From assembly GCA_963837325.1 (NCBI GenBank), contig CAWIMV010000002.1, forward strand, positions 496,001 to 560,000: a DNA stretch of 64,000 bases, in the 5' to 3' direction. The stretch comes from CAVQKZ01 sp963837325. Lineage in GTDB: Bacteria; Actinomycetota; Actinomycetes; Mycobacteriales; Jatrophihabitantaceae. The notes below the pieces were generated by a model, which ran no database searches, was not told the DNA's origin, and saw only the letters and a list, made by a program, of their open reading frames with translations. Positions within the stretch are counted from its first letter, which is position 1. Each line of letters opens with the position of its first letter. Below, one piece after another: positions 1 through 8,151 of the stretch. The translations under genes and the position numbers were made by a program.

Positions 1-1317
1 CACCTGGGCGAGTGCATCGATGGCGCGCCGCAGTTTGCGCGCCGCCGACCACCCCATCGACACGTGGTCCTCCTGCATCGCGGACGACGGGATGGAGTCG
101 ACGCTCGCGGGCACGGCCAGGCGTTTCATTTCCGATACCAACGCGGCCTGGGTGTACTGCGCGATCATGTGCCCGGAGTCGACGCCCGGATCGTCGGCCA
201 GGAAGGGCGGCAGTCCTCTCGATCGCGCCACGTCGAGCATCCGGTCGGTGCGCCGCTCGCTCATCGACGCGATGTCCGCGGCTGGAATCGCGAGGAAGTC
301 CAGGACGTAGCCGATCGGCGCGCCGTGGAAGTTGCCGTTCGACTCGACCCGGCCGCCGACGACAACAGGGTTGTCCACCGCCGACGCGAGCTCGGCCGCG
401 GCCACCGAACGGGCGTGCGCGAGCGTGTCCCGCGCCGCGCCGTTCACCTGTGGCGCGCAGCGCATCGAATAGGCGTCCTGGACGTACACGCAGTCAGGTC
501 CGGCGTGCGATGCGATGATCGGCGAGTCCGACAGCAGCGCACGCAGGTTCGCGGCGGACCGGGCCTGGCCGAATTGGGGACGCAATTCCTGCAGGTCGGC
601 GGCGAAGACCCGCGCGGTGCCGAGCAAAGCCTCGACGCTCATCGCGGCGCTGATGTCGGCCGTTCGCAGCAAGCGGTCGAGATCGTGGCTGGCGAGCAAC
701 AGTTGCCCGAGCATCCCGTCGGTGCCGTTGATAAGAGCGAGCCCTTCCTTCTCGGCGAGGGCCACCGGCGTGATCCCGTGCGCCCGGAGTACGTCGTCGG
801 CAGCACCGAGCGTGCCGTCGGGCCCGCGCACCGTCCCCTCTCCGATCAGGGCGAGGGCGACATGCGAGAGGGGCGCCAGGTCACCCGAGCAGCCGAGCGA
901 GCCGAACTCGTGCACGACCGGGGTGATGCCGTTGTCGAGCAGGGCGGCCAGTGCCGCGGCGGTGGCTGGCCGGACGCCGGTGTGGCCGGTCGCGAGCGTC
1001 GACAGCCGCAGCAGCATCATCGCCCGGACAACCTCGCGCTCGACCTCGGGGCCGGAGCCGGCCGCGTGTGATCGAATCAGCGATCGTTGTAGCAACGCGC
1101 GCTGCTCAACCGGGATGTGCCGCGTGGCCAGGGCTCCGAAGCCGGTCGAGATGCCGTAGTGGGCTGAGCTGTCGTCGGCCAGCTCGTCGACGATCTTGCG
1201 CGCTGCCGCAATCGCCGCGCGGGCGTCCTCGGCCAGCGTCACCCCAGCGCCGTCCCGAGCCACGGCGACGACCTCGGCTTCGGTCACCGGCCCCACACCG
1301 ACGGAAACAGACTGCAT
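1..1317 (-). CDS. hutH: Histidine ammonia-lyase, C-terminus cut by window edge
   Basis: The first 439 residues are visible; the family is about 510 aa, so roughly 70 C-terminal residues lie beyond base 1. The enzyme (EC 4.3.1.3) deaminates L-histidine to urocanate, the first step of histidine degradation, in the cytoplasm. The electrophilic MIO cofactor forms from the triad at residues 143-145, which reads Cys-Ser-Gly in the context FGSLGCSGDLAPL rather than the commoner Ala-Ser-Gly; from memory, Streptomyces enzymes carry the same variant. The conserved HYGISTGFG segment with the catalytic Tyr lies near residue 54. The ATG at 1317 gives a normal N-terminus. It is divergent from the quinone oxidoreductase at 1421, with a large dyad between them. 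No other hut gene is in view. Confidence 0.95.
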   Translation of the reverse strand, partial: MQSVSVGVGPVTEAEVVAVARDGAGVTLAEDARAAIAAARKIVDELADDSSAHYGISTGFGALATRHIPVEQRALLQRSLIRSHAAGSGPEVEREVVRAMMLLRLSTLATGHTGVRPATAAALAALLDNGITPVVHEFGSLGCSGDLAPLSHVALALIGEGTVRGPDGTLGAADDVLRAHGITPVALAEKEGLALINGTDGMLGQLLLASHDLDRLLRTADISAAMSVEALLGTARVFAADLQELRPQFGQARSAANLRALLSDSPIIASHAGPDCVYVQDAYSMRCAPQVNGAARDTLAHARSVAAAELASAVDNPVVVGGRVESNGNFHGAPIGYVLDFLAIPAADIASMSERRTDRMLDVARSRGLPPFLADDPGVDSGHMIAQYTQAALVSEMKRLAVPASVDSIPSSAMQEDHVSMGWSAARKLRRAIDALAQV

Positions 1318-1333
1318 CCGCCCACTGTCTCAC

Positions 1334-1399
1334 CGAGTGGTCAGTTGTACGTCGAGTGGCCATCTATAGCTGACCACTGGACGCGAAAGTGACCACTCG
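1334..1399. repeat. 66-bp imperfect dyad built of four phased CGAGTGGTCA-like elements
   Basis: Between the divergent hutH and quinone oxidoreductase genes lie four copies of a 10-mer close to CGAGTGGTCA: 1334-1343 and 1353-1362 in direct orientation, 1371-1380 and 1390-1399 inverted. Their starts are 19, 18 and 19 bp apart, symmetric about the self-complementary CTATAG at 1364-1369. It could be an operator for a dimeric or tetrameric repressor acting on one or both genes, or a palindromic intergenic repeat related to the hairpin at 43479-43552, which also begins CGTCGAGTG. The right element lies upstream of the -10 at 1409. Confidence 0.6.
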
Positions 1400-1408
1400 A
1401 CGGTTCGA

Positions 1409-1414
1409 TACCTT
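1409..1414 (+). promoter_or_regulatory. Leaderless -10 element (TACCTT) for the quinone oxidoreductase
   Basis: TACCTT ends exactly six bases before the ATG at 1421, the spacing expected when transcription starts on the A of the start codon. No Shine-Dalgarno sequence precedes the ATG, which fits a leaderless mRNA. No convincing -35 is visible, and the dyad at 1334-1399 occupies that region. Confidence 0.5.
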
Positions 1415-1420
1415 CTCCAG

Positions 1421-2401
1421 ATGCGCGCTGTGGTGGTTACCGAGCCTGGAGAACCTGAAGTCCTGGAAGTGCAGGACGTTCCGGACCCGACGCCCAAGGC
1501 GGGTGAGGTGCTGGTGCGGGTCGCCGCCGCCGGCATCAACCGGGCCGACCTGCTGCAGCGGCAAGGCAATTATCCGCCGCCGCCCGGGGCGCCGCCGTAC
1601 CTGGGCATGGAGTGCTCGGGCACCATCGCGGAGGTCGGCGACAGCGTGGCGGGTTGGCAGATCGGCGACGAGGTCTGCGCGCTACTCGGCGGGGGCGGTT
1701 ACGCCGAACTTGTCGCGGTGCCGGTCGGACAGCTCATGCCCGTCCCGGCCGGAGTCTCGCTGGTCGACGCCGCCGCCCTGCCCGAGGTCACCTGCACGGT
1801 CTGGTCGATGGTCTTCGGCGCCGGTCGGCTGCAGCCAGGTGAGCGGCTCCTAGTGCACGGCGGAACAAGTGGCATCGGGACGATGGCGATCCAACTGGCG
1901 CACCAGCGCGGAGCACAGGTCTTCGCGACGGCCGGTACCCCGCGCAAGGTCGCCATCTGCCGCGAGCTCGGTGCCGCCGTCGCGATCAACTACCGCGATG
2001 AAGCCTTCGAGGAGCGGGTCCGGGCCGAGACGGACGGGCAGGGCGTCGATGTCGTGCTGGACAACATGGGTGCGCTCTATTTGGGTCGCAACATGGCGTC
2101 GCTCGCGGTCAACGGGCGACTGGTCGTGCTCGGCCTGCAGGGCGGTCGCACGGGCGAGATCGACCTCGGGATGCTGTTGGCCAAGCGGGCCACCGTCCTC
2201 GCCGCCGGACTGCGCGGCCGGCCGATGGTCGAGAAGGCGGCCATCGCGGCCGAGACCGTGCACGCCGTGTGGCCGTTGATCGAGTCCGGTGCGGTTCGGC
2301 CGATCATCGACCGCGTCCTGACCATCGACGACGCCGCCGAGGCGCATCGGCTGGTCGAGTCCAGTGAGCACATCGGCAAGGTCCTGCTGCGCGTCCCATA
2401 G
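1421..2401 (+). CDS. NAD(P)H quinone oxidoreductase, PIG3 family
   Basis: A 326-aa medium-chain dehydrogenase/reductase without structural or catalytic zinc cysteines, matching the PIG3/TP53I3-type quinone oxidoreductases. An N-terminal GroES-like fold covers about residues 1-125, with the family-typical INRADLLQRQGNYPPPPG near 39-56. The Rossmann glycine motif HGGTSGIGTMAIQLA lies at 146-160. It should reduce quinones using NADPH in the cytosol; the physiological substrate cannot be read. The start at 1421 looks leaderless. From memory, the order oxidoreductase / class-V aminotransferase-like / PafE also occurs in Mycobacterium tuberculosis (Rv3777, Rv3778c, Rv3780), so this is an old actinobacterial neighbourhood. 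Confidence 0.9.
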   Translation: MRAVVVTEPGEPEVLEVQDVPDPTPKAGEVLVRVAAAGINRADLLQRQGNYPPPPGAPPYLGMECSGTIAEVGDSVAGWQIGDEVCALLGGGGYAELVAVPVGQLMPVPAGVSLVDAAALPEVTCTVWSMVFGAGRLQPGERLLVHGGTSGIGTMAIQLAHQRGAQVFATAGTPRKVAICRELGAAVAINYRDEAFEERVRAETDGQGVDVVLDNMGALYLGRNMASLAVNGRLVVLGLQGGRTGEIDLGMLLAKRATVLAAGLRGRPMVEKAAIAAETVHAVWPLIESGAVRPIIDRVLTIDDAAEAHRLVESSEHIGKVLLRVP

Positions 2402-2414
2402 GGGACGACCGGGT

Positions 2415-3611
2415 TCAGGAACCGGGCAGTGAGGACAGCGCATCGAGCAGCTGCTCGACCTCGCCCGCCGTCGTGTGCGGCATCAGTCCCGCGTAAACGG
2501 CGCCGCCGGTCTCGTCCACGCCGAGGGCCGACATCAGCTGACCCATCCCGGACGGTCCCGTCCACACCGACACCCCGCGGCGCTGCAGCAGGTCACCAAC
2601 CTGGTCAGGCGAGTGCCGGGCCACGGTGAACGCCACCACCGGCAGCCGCGCGGTGGCGGTGCCGAGCACGGTGACGCCGGGCAGGTAGCGCAATCCGTTG
2701 TCGAGGCGTTCGTAGAGCAGGCGCTCGTAGTTGCCGGCGGCGGTCAGAGAGGCGAACAGGCGCTGCCGCCGGGTTCCGGTCGCCCGCTCGTCCAGCCCGG
2801 CCAGGTGATCGACCGCGGCGGTGAAGCCGTCGAGCAGTTCGATCGGCAGCGGGCCGACCTCGAAGCGCTGCGGCACCGGTAGCCGGACGTCGCCCTCGAT
2901 CTCGAGCAGCAGGCCCGGGCGGGCAGCGATCGCGGCAACGGTCGGGCCGCCGAACGTCGCGGCCGACACGGCGATGAGATCGGCACCCAGCGTGGCGAGG
3001 TCGAGCGGCAGATGGGGCAGTGCCGCGCCCGCGTCGACGACCACCAGCGCACCGTGTCGATGCGCGAGGTCGGCGATCGTGCGGACATCGGGCACCGCTC
3101 CCGTTGCAGGATTGCCCATCGGGACGGTGACGATGCGGGTCCGGCGGTTGATCAGGTGCTCGTACTGCCACGCCGGCAACTCGCCGGTCTCCAGATCGGC
3201 CTCGGCCCAACGCACGACGACGCCGGCTGCCCGCGCCACCGCCAACCACGGCCGCAGCGTCACGTCGGCGTCCAACCGGGACAGCACGATCTCGTCGCCG
3301 AGTTGCCAATCACTGGAGAGCAGCTCGGCGAACCGCGGCATCAGGGTTGCCAGGCTGTCGCCGAGAACGACCGACTCCGCGGCGGCGCCGACGAGGTCGG
3401 CGACGGCTCGGCGGGTCTGCAGCACCGAGGTCGCGGTCCGAAGTGAGCTCACCGACCGCGACCCCGGCTGCGCGGGTGTGGAGCGCAGCGTGGCAATGAT
3501 GGCGCGGATGACGGACTCCGGCAGGAGCGTGCTGAAACAGCCGTCCAAATGGGCTGTCCCCGCGCCGACGGTCGGGTACAGCCCCCGTACCCGCGCCACG
3601 TCGAAGCTCAT
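2415..3611 (-). CDS. Class-V aminotransferase / cysteine desulfurase-like protein lacking the PLP lysine
   Basis: A protein of 398 aa (401 from the alternative ATG at 3620) with the aminotransferase class V (cysteine desulfurase-like) fold. The cofactor-ring Asp is present in ALVVVDAGAALPH (D193 from the chosen start). The position that should hold the Schiff-base lysine, normally read as SA(Y/H)K before FGGP, is Thr219 in SAATFGGP. Moreover the translated protein contains no lysine at all. It therefore cannot form the internal aldimine and is probably not a classical transaminase or desulfurase; a PLP-binding, scaffold or regulatory role is possible. MSFDVARVRG from 3611 looks like the natural start. 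It is convergent with the quinone oxidoreductase and divergent from PafE. Confidence 0.85.
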   Translation of the reverse strand: MSFDVARVRGLYPTVGAGTAHLDGCFSTLLPESVIRAIIATLRSTPAQPGSRSVSSLRTATSVLQTRRAVADLVGAAAESVVLGDSLATLMPRFAELLSSDWQLGDEIVLSRLDADVTLRPWLAVARAAGVVVRWAEADLETGELPAWQYEHLINRRTRIVTVPMGNPATGAVPDVRTIADLAHRHGALVVVDAGAALPHLPLDLATLGADLIAVSAATFGGPTVAAIAARPGLLLEIEGDVRLPVPQRFEVGPLPIELLDGFTAAVDHLAGLDERATGTRRQRLFASLTAAGNYERLLYERLDNGLRYLPGVTVLGTATARLPVVAFTVARHSPDQVGDLLQRRGVSVWTGPSGMGQLMSALGVDETGGAVYAGLMPHTTAGEVEQLLDALSSLPGS

Positions 3612-3671
3612 GACCTGCATTGAGTTCTACTTCCGTGTTACCGCTCATCGACCGTGGGCCAGACTAGTCGG

Positions 3672-4262
3672 ATGAGCGACTACTCCGGACCCCCCACCGA
3701 GCATCCGACCGACGCCGAAGAGGCAGATGTGGCCGATGTCGTGGCACCGCCGGCGTCGGGGTTGGACCCGGGCGACAATGACGACATTACGGGCATGGTC
3801 GAACAGCCCGCCAAGGTGATGCGAATCGGCACGATGATCAAGCAGTTGTTGGAGGAAGTGCGGGCCGCTCCACTGGACGAAGCCGGTCGGCACCGACTGC
3901 GGGAGATTCACGAATCGTCGATCCGAGAATTGGAGCAAGGTCTCTCGCCTGACCTTCGTGCCGAGCTCGAACGGTTGACGCTGCCGTTCGGCACCGGGGT
4001 GCCGTCAGAGGCCGAGTTGCGTATCGCCCAGGCCCAACTAGTCGGCTGGCTCGAGGGCTTGTTCCACGGCATCCAAACGGCGCTGTTCGCGCAGCAGATG
4101 GCCGCGCGGGCCCAGCTCGAGCAGATGCGCGGGCGGGCGCTGCCGGGTGCGCCGGGCGAGCAAGTGATCGTCGGGCCGGGCGGTCAGATCATGGCGCCGG
4201 GCAGTCAGTTCGGGCGTCGCCCCGGCGAAGACGAGGGCCACGGCACCGGCCAGTACCTGTAG
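3672..4262 (+). CDS. bpa: Bacterial proteasome activator Bpa/PafE
   Basis: A 196-aa helical protein (DUF2587). It forms a ring that docks on the 20S proteasome and opens its gate without ATP, allowing degradation of unfolded proteins independently of Pup and the Mpa/ARC ATPase. The diagnostic C-terminus Gly-Gln-Tyr-Leu, which inserts into the proteasome alpha-ring pockets, is intact (residues 193-196). The N-terminal ~40 residues are acidic and probably disordered; the core helices span about 45-150, including MIKQLLEEVRAAPLDEAGR. ATG at 3672 is preferred; an in-frame GTG at 3654 would add six residues. It implies that a 20S proteasome is encoded elsewhere in this genome. Confidence 0.93.
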   Translation: MSDYSGPPTEHPTDAEEADVADVVAPPASGLDPGDNDDITGMVEQPAKVMRIGTMIKQLLEEVRAAPLDEAGRHRLREIHESSIRELEQGLSPDLRAELERLTLPFGTGVPSEAELRIAQAQLVGWLEGLFHGIQTALFAQQMAARAQLEQMRGRALPGAPGEQVIVGPGGQIMAPGSQFGRRPGEDEGHGTGQYL

Positions 4263-4277
4263 GGCGTGCCGGGACGA

Positions 4278-5516
4278 TCAGCGGCCGGTGGCGCCGTCGA
4301 TCAGTTCTCGCACGATGTCGGCGTGGCCGGCGTGCCGGGCGGTTTCTTCAACGAGATGCGCGAGCGTCCAGCGCAGACTGCGCAACGGCGGACCGAACGG
4401 AGCGATAACCCCGAGTTCGTCCAGATCGGGATGCGCCGCGACGATCTCCGCAGTGCGCTCACCCACCCGGCGGTACAGCCTGAGCACCGAGCCAACCGTG
4501 TCGCGCGTCAAATCCTCGTCGTCGGGGATGACGTCCTCGGCGTCGCCGGCGAACACGCAGTGCAGCCAGAATGCCTCGACGCCGGCCACATGTTTGACCA
4601 GCCAGAGCAGGTTGGTGCCTGATGGCACCAACGGTCGCCGCGCGTCGTCTTCGCCGAGTCCGACGAGCTTGGCCGCCAACGCTCCCCGCAGGTAGTCAAG
4701 GAAAGTCAGTGCGGTCTCGGCCTCGCCGGCGGCGGTCACGGGGGTTCGGCGGTCGGTGATGACCGGCCCGCGCGCATCGAGGAGTTCACCGACCTTGCGA
4801 TAGCCGAGGCGCTCGTACATCCGCTGCTCGGCCGGTCCTTCGCACTGCAGGTACGGCGTGAGCCCGCGGTCCAGCGCGATACGCGACAGGGTCGACACGA
4901 CGGCCGAGGCCAGGCCACGACGCCGATAGGCGCTGGCGGTCGCGACGGCATAGATCTCGGCCAGCCCGTCGCGGGGCGCCGCTAACACGGCGGCCGACAC
5001 GGCCTGTTTACCCGCACTCCAGGCGGCGACGACCGCACCTCCCGCCGCGAGCGTTGACCGCAGCCGCCGCACGTCCGCGTCGCTGACCCCCGCCTCTCCG
5101 TAGGCGTCGTTCTGCATCCGGGCCACCGCGCGGAACTGCTCGTCCGTGTCGGGTTCGTCGAGAGTGACGCCGTCGACGGACGCTGTCTGGCTCAGCGCGC
5201 CAGGATCCGGCAGCTTGAGGAGCGCCAACCGGTTGTCGACAACGAAGCCGGCCTCCGCCAGCGCAGCTTCGACACGCGGTGCCGGCGCGGCGAACTCAAG
5301 CCGCGGCAGTCGGTCACGCGCTGTGAAGAACGCCGTCAGCGCGGCGACGTCAGCTGCGGTCGGTGCGGCGTCGTCGTCCGGAACCGCGAAGTTACGAAAC
5401 AGCCCGGTGGCATCCGGGTCGATAGTGACGAGGAAGGCACCGACCCGATCGGCGCCGTCTTCGATCGCCTTGCGCAATGCGGCCTGGATAGCGCGGACGG
5501 CCGGTGATCGTGTCAT
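4278..5516 (-). CDS. GNAT acetyltransferase - DinB (DUF664-type) fusion
   Basis: A 412-aa two-domain protein. Residues about 115-250 form a GNAT fold: the acetyl-CoA pyrophosphate loop is YRRRGLASAVV (198-208), followed by a typical late motif MYERLGYRKVGEL. Residues about 268-412 form a four-helix DinB-like domain: LDYLRGALAAKLVGLGEDD, then LLWLVKHVAGVEAFWL with His309, and LAHLVEETARHAGHADI with His395/His398. These are plausible ligands of the DinB metal triad. In actinomycetes, DinB-like proteins are often mycothiol-dependent transferases, so the fusion may acetylate and thiol-conjugate or detoxify a common substrate. That pairing is inference. Its stop faces the PafE stop 15 bp away. Confidence 0.85.
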   Translation of the reverse strand: MTRSPAVRAIQAALRKAIEDGADRVGAFLVTIDPDATGLFRNFAVPDDDAAPTAADVAALTAFFTARDRLPRLEFAAPAPRVEAALAEAGFVVDNRLALLKLPDPGALSQTASVDGVTLDEPDTDEQFRAVARMQNDAYGEAGVSDADVRRLRSTLAAGGAVVAAWSAGKQAVSAAVLAAPRDGLAEIYAVATASAYRRRGLASAVVSTLSRIALDRGLTPYLQCEGPAEQRMYERLGYRKVGELLDARGPVITDRRTPVTAAGEAETALTFLDYLRGALAAKLVGLGEDDARRPLVPSGTNLLWLVKHVAGVEAFWLHCVFAGDAEDVIPDDEDLTRDTVGSVLRLYRRVGERTAEIVAAHPDLDELGVIAPFGPPLRSLRWTLAHLVEETARHAGHADIVRELIDGATGR

Positions 5517-5559
5517 CGGCGCGAAGGCTAGGGCGAACCGGCAGGGCGGCGCGACCCAT

Positions 5560-5925
5560 TTAGCCGGTGAAGCTCTTGTCGGCGATGCAGAACTCGTTGC
5601 CCTCTGGGTCCTGCATCACGGTCCAGCCATGTTCGAAAATTTCCTGCTCGCCGACGACGGTGGCACCGAGTGCGACGAGCTTGTCCACCGCCGATGGGTC
5701 AGGGTCGACCAGGTCGACGTGGACGCGGTTCTTGGCGCGTTTGGACTCGGGAACTTTGTTGAAGTACCAGGCTGGTTCGCGCCGGTCGCGATCGGTGCCG
5801 CCAATTGACGCGAACATTTCGCCGCTGCCTTTGTCGAGTGGGCGCTCGAGGGCTGTGGACCAGAAGGTCGCTACCTTCAGCACGTCGTCGCAGTCGAACG
5901 CGACGTTACCGATCCTGACCGCCAT
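5560..5925 (-). CDS. VOC (glyoxalase/bleomycin-resistance-like) family protein
   Basis: A 121-aa single-domain vicinal-oxygen-chelate protein: MAVRIGNVAFDCDD, AWYFNKVPESKRAKNRVHVD, and VMQDPEGNEFCIADKSF at the end, the usual beta-alpha-beta-beta-beta repeats. His in RVHVDL and Glu in GNEFCI are likely metal ligands. The ATG at 5925 is set by the strong Shine-Dalgarno GAGGAGGAT just upstream; the frame stays open further upstream but looks non-coding. The substrate is unknown. It lies 20 bp downstream of the HAD phosphatase and is probably the last gene of the serS operon. Confidence 0.85.
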   Translation of the reverse strand: MAVRIGNVAFDCDDVLKVATFWSTALERPLDKGSGEMFASIGGTDRDRREPAWYFNKVPESKRAKNRVHVDLVDPDPSAVDKLVALGATVVGEQEIFEHGWTVMQDPEGNEFCIADKSFTG

Positions 5926-5945
5926 GGCATCCTCCTCGAGCCAAG

Positions 5946-6764
5946 TTACGCGAGCAGGCTTTCGATGAGGACGGCGACCGCGTCGTCGTCGTTGCTGCCA
6001 AGCACTTCGTCGGCGGCGGCGCGGGCAGCGGGATGGGCGTTGGCCACCGCGTACGACGAGCCGGCCCATTGCAGCATCGGCACGTCGTTGGGCATGTCGC
6101 CGATGGCGGCCACCTCGTCCGGCCGGATTCCGTGCGACGCGGCCAACTCCGCCAACCCGGTCGCCTTGGTCACGCCGGGCGCGGCAATCTCGAGCAGCCC
6201 GTACGTGGACGAGTGGGTGACGGTGGCGCGTCCGGCGAGCAGCGCATCGGCGGAGGCCATGAACTCGTCGGCGTCGGCGTCGCGGTCCTTGGCCAGCAGT
6301 TTGACGCCCGGATGGCTGATGATGCGGTCCAGGTCGGCGATGACCGGCGGCGCGATCGACCGGCCGCGGCGGTCGGTGCGCGGGTTGATCTCCCAGTCGT
6401 GCACGTACCCCGGTTCGGCCGCGAAGCTGTGCCCGTACTCCACGGCGAACTGCACGGCCGGGAACGCGGCCCGCAACTCGCTGGTCAGCGTCGCCATCGC
6501 GTCCGGCGCCAGCGGGTGGGACGAGATGATCTGCTCGGCGGCCAGGTCGTAAAGCACCGCGCCGTTCGCGCCCACGGCGATGCCCATGTGGCCGGTGGCC
6601 TCCGCGACCTCGTCCAGCCAGCGCGGTGGGCGGCCGGTGACGAACGCGATGAGCAGGCCGGCTTCGTACGCGGCACTCAACGCGACTCGACTGCGGAGCG
6701 AGACCGTGTTGTCGCTGCGTAGAAGAGTGCCGTCGAGATCGCTGGCCAGCATGCGGATGCTCAC
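5946..6764 (-). CDS. HAD-superfamily hydrolase, Cof type
   Basis: A 272-aa phosphatase of the Cof/class IIB HAD group. Motif I is LASDLDGTLL with nucleophile Asp9 and acid/base Asp11; motif II Thr is in FVTGRPP; motif III Lys is in HPGVKLLAK; motif IV is GDMPNDVPML. A C2-type cap lies between motifs II and III. It is expected to be a cytoplasmic sugar-phosphate or nucleotide phosphatase of unknown specificity. The GTG at 6764 overlaps the serS stop by four bases (GTGA), so translation is coupled to seryl-tRNA synthetase. A longer open frame upstream lies wholly within serS and is ignored. Confidence 0.88.
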   Translation of the reverse strand: MSIRMLASDLDGTLLRSDNTVSLRSRVALSAAYEAGLLIAFVTGRPPRWLDEVAEATGHMGIAVGANGAVLYDLAAEQIISSHPLAPDAMATLTSELRAAFPAVQFAVEYGHSFAAEPGYVHDWEINPRTDRRGRSIAPPVIADLDRIISHPGVKLLAKDRDADADEFMASADALLAGRATVTHSSTYGLLEIAAPGVTKATGLAELAASHGIRPDEVAAIGDMPNDVPMLQWAGSSYAVANAHPAARAAADEVLGSNDDDAVAVLIESLLA

Positions 6765-8020
6765 GAAGCGGTGAGCACCTCGCGGCCGCCGAGCCACGGC
6801 CGCAGCGCCGTCGGCACGTAGACCGAACCGTCGGGCCGCTGGTGATGATCGAGCAGGCAGGCGATCGTGCGCGCCACGGCGACGAGCGTCCCGTTGAGCG
6901 TGGCCAGCGGCGCGAGACCGCGCGGTCCGCGGGCCCGGATGTTCAGCCGCCGCGACTGGAACGTCGTGCAGTTCGACGTCGACGTCAACTCGCGATAGGC
7001 ACCCTGCGAAGGGAACCAGGCCTCGATGTCGTACTTGCGGGCCGCGGATGTTCCGAGATCACCGGCCGCGATGTCGATGACGCGGTAGGCAAGTTCGAGC
7101 TTGTCCATGAACTCCCGCTCCCACGCCAGCAGCCGCTGGTGTTCTGCGGTGGCGTCGTCGGGGTCGACGTAGGAGAACATCTCGACCTTGTCGAACCAGT
7201 GCACCCGGATGATGCCGCGGGTGTCCTTGCCGTACGAGCCGGCCTCGCGCCGGAAGCAGGACGAGAACCCGGCGTAGCGCAGCGGGAGTGCGGCCGCGTC
7301 CAGGATCTCTTGCGAGTGATAGCCGGCGAGCGCGACCTCGGACGTCCCGACTAGGTAGAGGTCGTCCTCGGCCAGGCGGTAGACCTCGGCCGCGTGCGCC
7401 CCGAGGAAGCCGGTGCCTTCCATGACCTCGGGCTTGACCAGTGCGGGTGCGATGACCGGGACGAAGCCGGCCGCGGTGGCCTGGGCCATCGCCAGGTTCA
7501 CCAGGGCGAGTTCCAGCTGGGCGCCGATGCCGGTCAGGAAGTAGAAGCGGGCACCGCTGACCTTGGCGCCGCGTTCGGTGTCGATCGCTCCGAGGGCGGC
7601 ACCGATCTCGGTGTGGTCCTTCGGAGCCTCAATGTCGGGCGGGGTGCCGACGGTGTCGAGCACGACGAAGTCATCCTCCCCGCCTGGCCGGACGCCGTCC
7701 TCGACCAGGTTGGGCACGGCCAGGTGCGCGGCGCGCAGGGCCGCGTCAGCCGCGGCCTCGTCCGCCTGGGCCGCCTTCACCTCGTCGGCGAGGTGCTTGG
7801 CGCGGGCCAGCACCGCCGGCCGGTCCTCGGCGCTGGCCTGAGCGACCGACCGGCTGAGCGTCTTCTGCTCACCACGTAACGCGTCGGCGCGGGCAACCGC
7901 GGCCCGGCGGGCGTCGTCGGCAGCCAAGAGGGCGTCGACGAGGGCTTCGTCCGCGCCGCGGATGCGCTGGGACGCGCGGGCCCGATCCGGGTCGTCGCGC
8001 AGCTGGCGAAGGTCGATCAC
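6761..8020 (-). CDS. serS: Seryl-tRNA synthetase
   Basis: A 419-aa class II aminoacyl-tRNA synthetase charging tRNA-Ser (and tRNA-Sec if present). The N-terminal coiled-coil tRNA-binding arm spans about residues 25-100 and is rich in Ala, Arg and Glu. Motif 2 is FRREAGSYGKDTRG at 256-269 with the ATP-binding arginine; motif 3 is in GTLVAVARTIACLLDHHQ near 377-394; the serine-site GTSEVALAG is at 225-233. Length is normal. The GTG start at 8020 lies six bases from a TAGCCT element, so the mRNA is probably leaderless. Confidence 0.97.
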   Translation of the reverse strand: MIDLRQLRDDPDRARASQRIRGADEALVDALLAADDARRAAVARADALRGEQKTLSRSVAQASAEDRPAVLARAKHLADEVKAAQADEAAADAALRAAHLAVPNLVEDGVRPGGEDDFVVLDTVGTPPDIEAPKDHTEIGAALGAIDTERGAKVSGARFYFLTGIGAQLELALVNLAMAQATAAGFVPVIAPALVKPEVMEGTGFLGAHAAEVYRLAEDDLYLVGTSEVALAGYHSQEILDAAALPLRYAGFSSCFRREAGSYGKDTRGIIRVHWFDKVEMFSYVDPDDATAEHQRLLAWEREFMDKLELAYRVIDIAAGDLGTSAARKYDIEAWFPSQGAYRELTSTSNCTTFQSRRLNIRARGPRGLAPLATLNGTLVAVARTIACLLDHHQRPDGSVYVPTALRPWLGGREVLTAS

Positions 8021-8026
8021 CTGCCC

Positions 8027-8032
8027 AGGCTA
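8027..8032 (-). promoter_or_regulatory. Leaderless -10 element (TAGCCT) for serS
   Basis: On the minus strand TAGCCT is followed by six bases and then the GTG of serS, so transcription would start at or next to the start codon. There is no Shine-Dalgarno sequence. No clear -35 hexamer is visible. Confidence 0.5.
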
Positions 8033-8110
8033 CTGAGCCGCACGACTAGGCAGCGCGGTGGTTGTCCACAGCCGTCGTCGATGACGAAGCGTCCACGTCG
8101 TGGGCCAATT

Positions 8111-8116
8111 AGGCTC
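8111..8116 (+). promoter_or_regulatory. Candidate -10 (TAGGCT) for the WXG100/toxin cluster
   Basis: TAGGCT lies about 36 bases upstream of the first WXG100-like start, with a G-rich ribosome-binding stretch (GGGGGGAG, near 8134) in between. It is divergent from the serS promoter. The -35 is not obvious. Confidence 0.35.
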
Positions 8117-8151
8117 TGCGCGCTATCGCGTTCGGGGGGAGTTGGGGCGCT

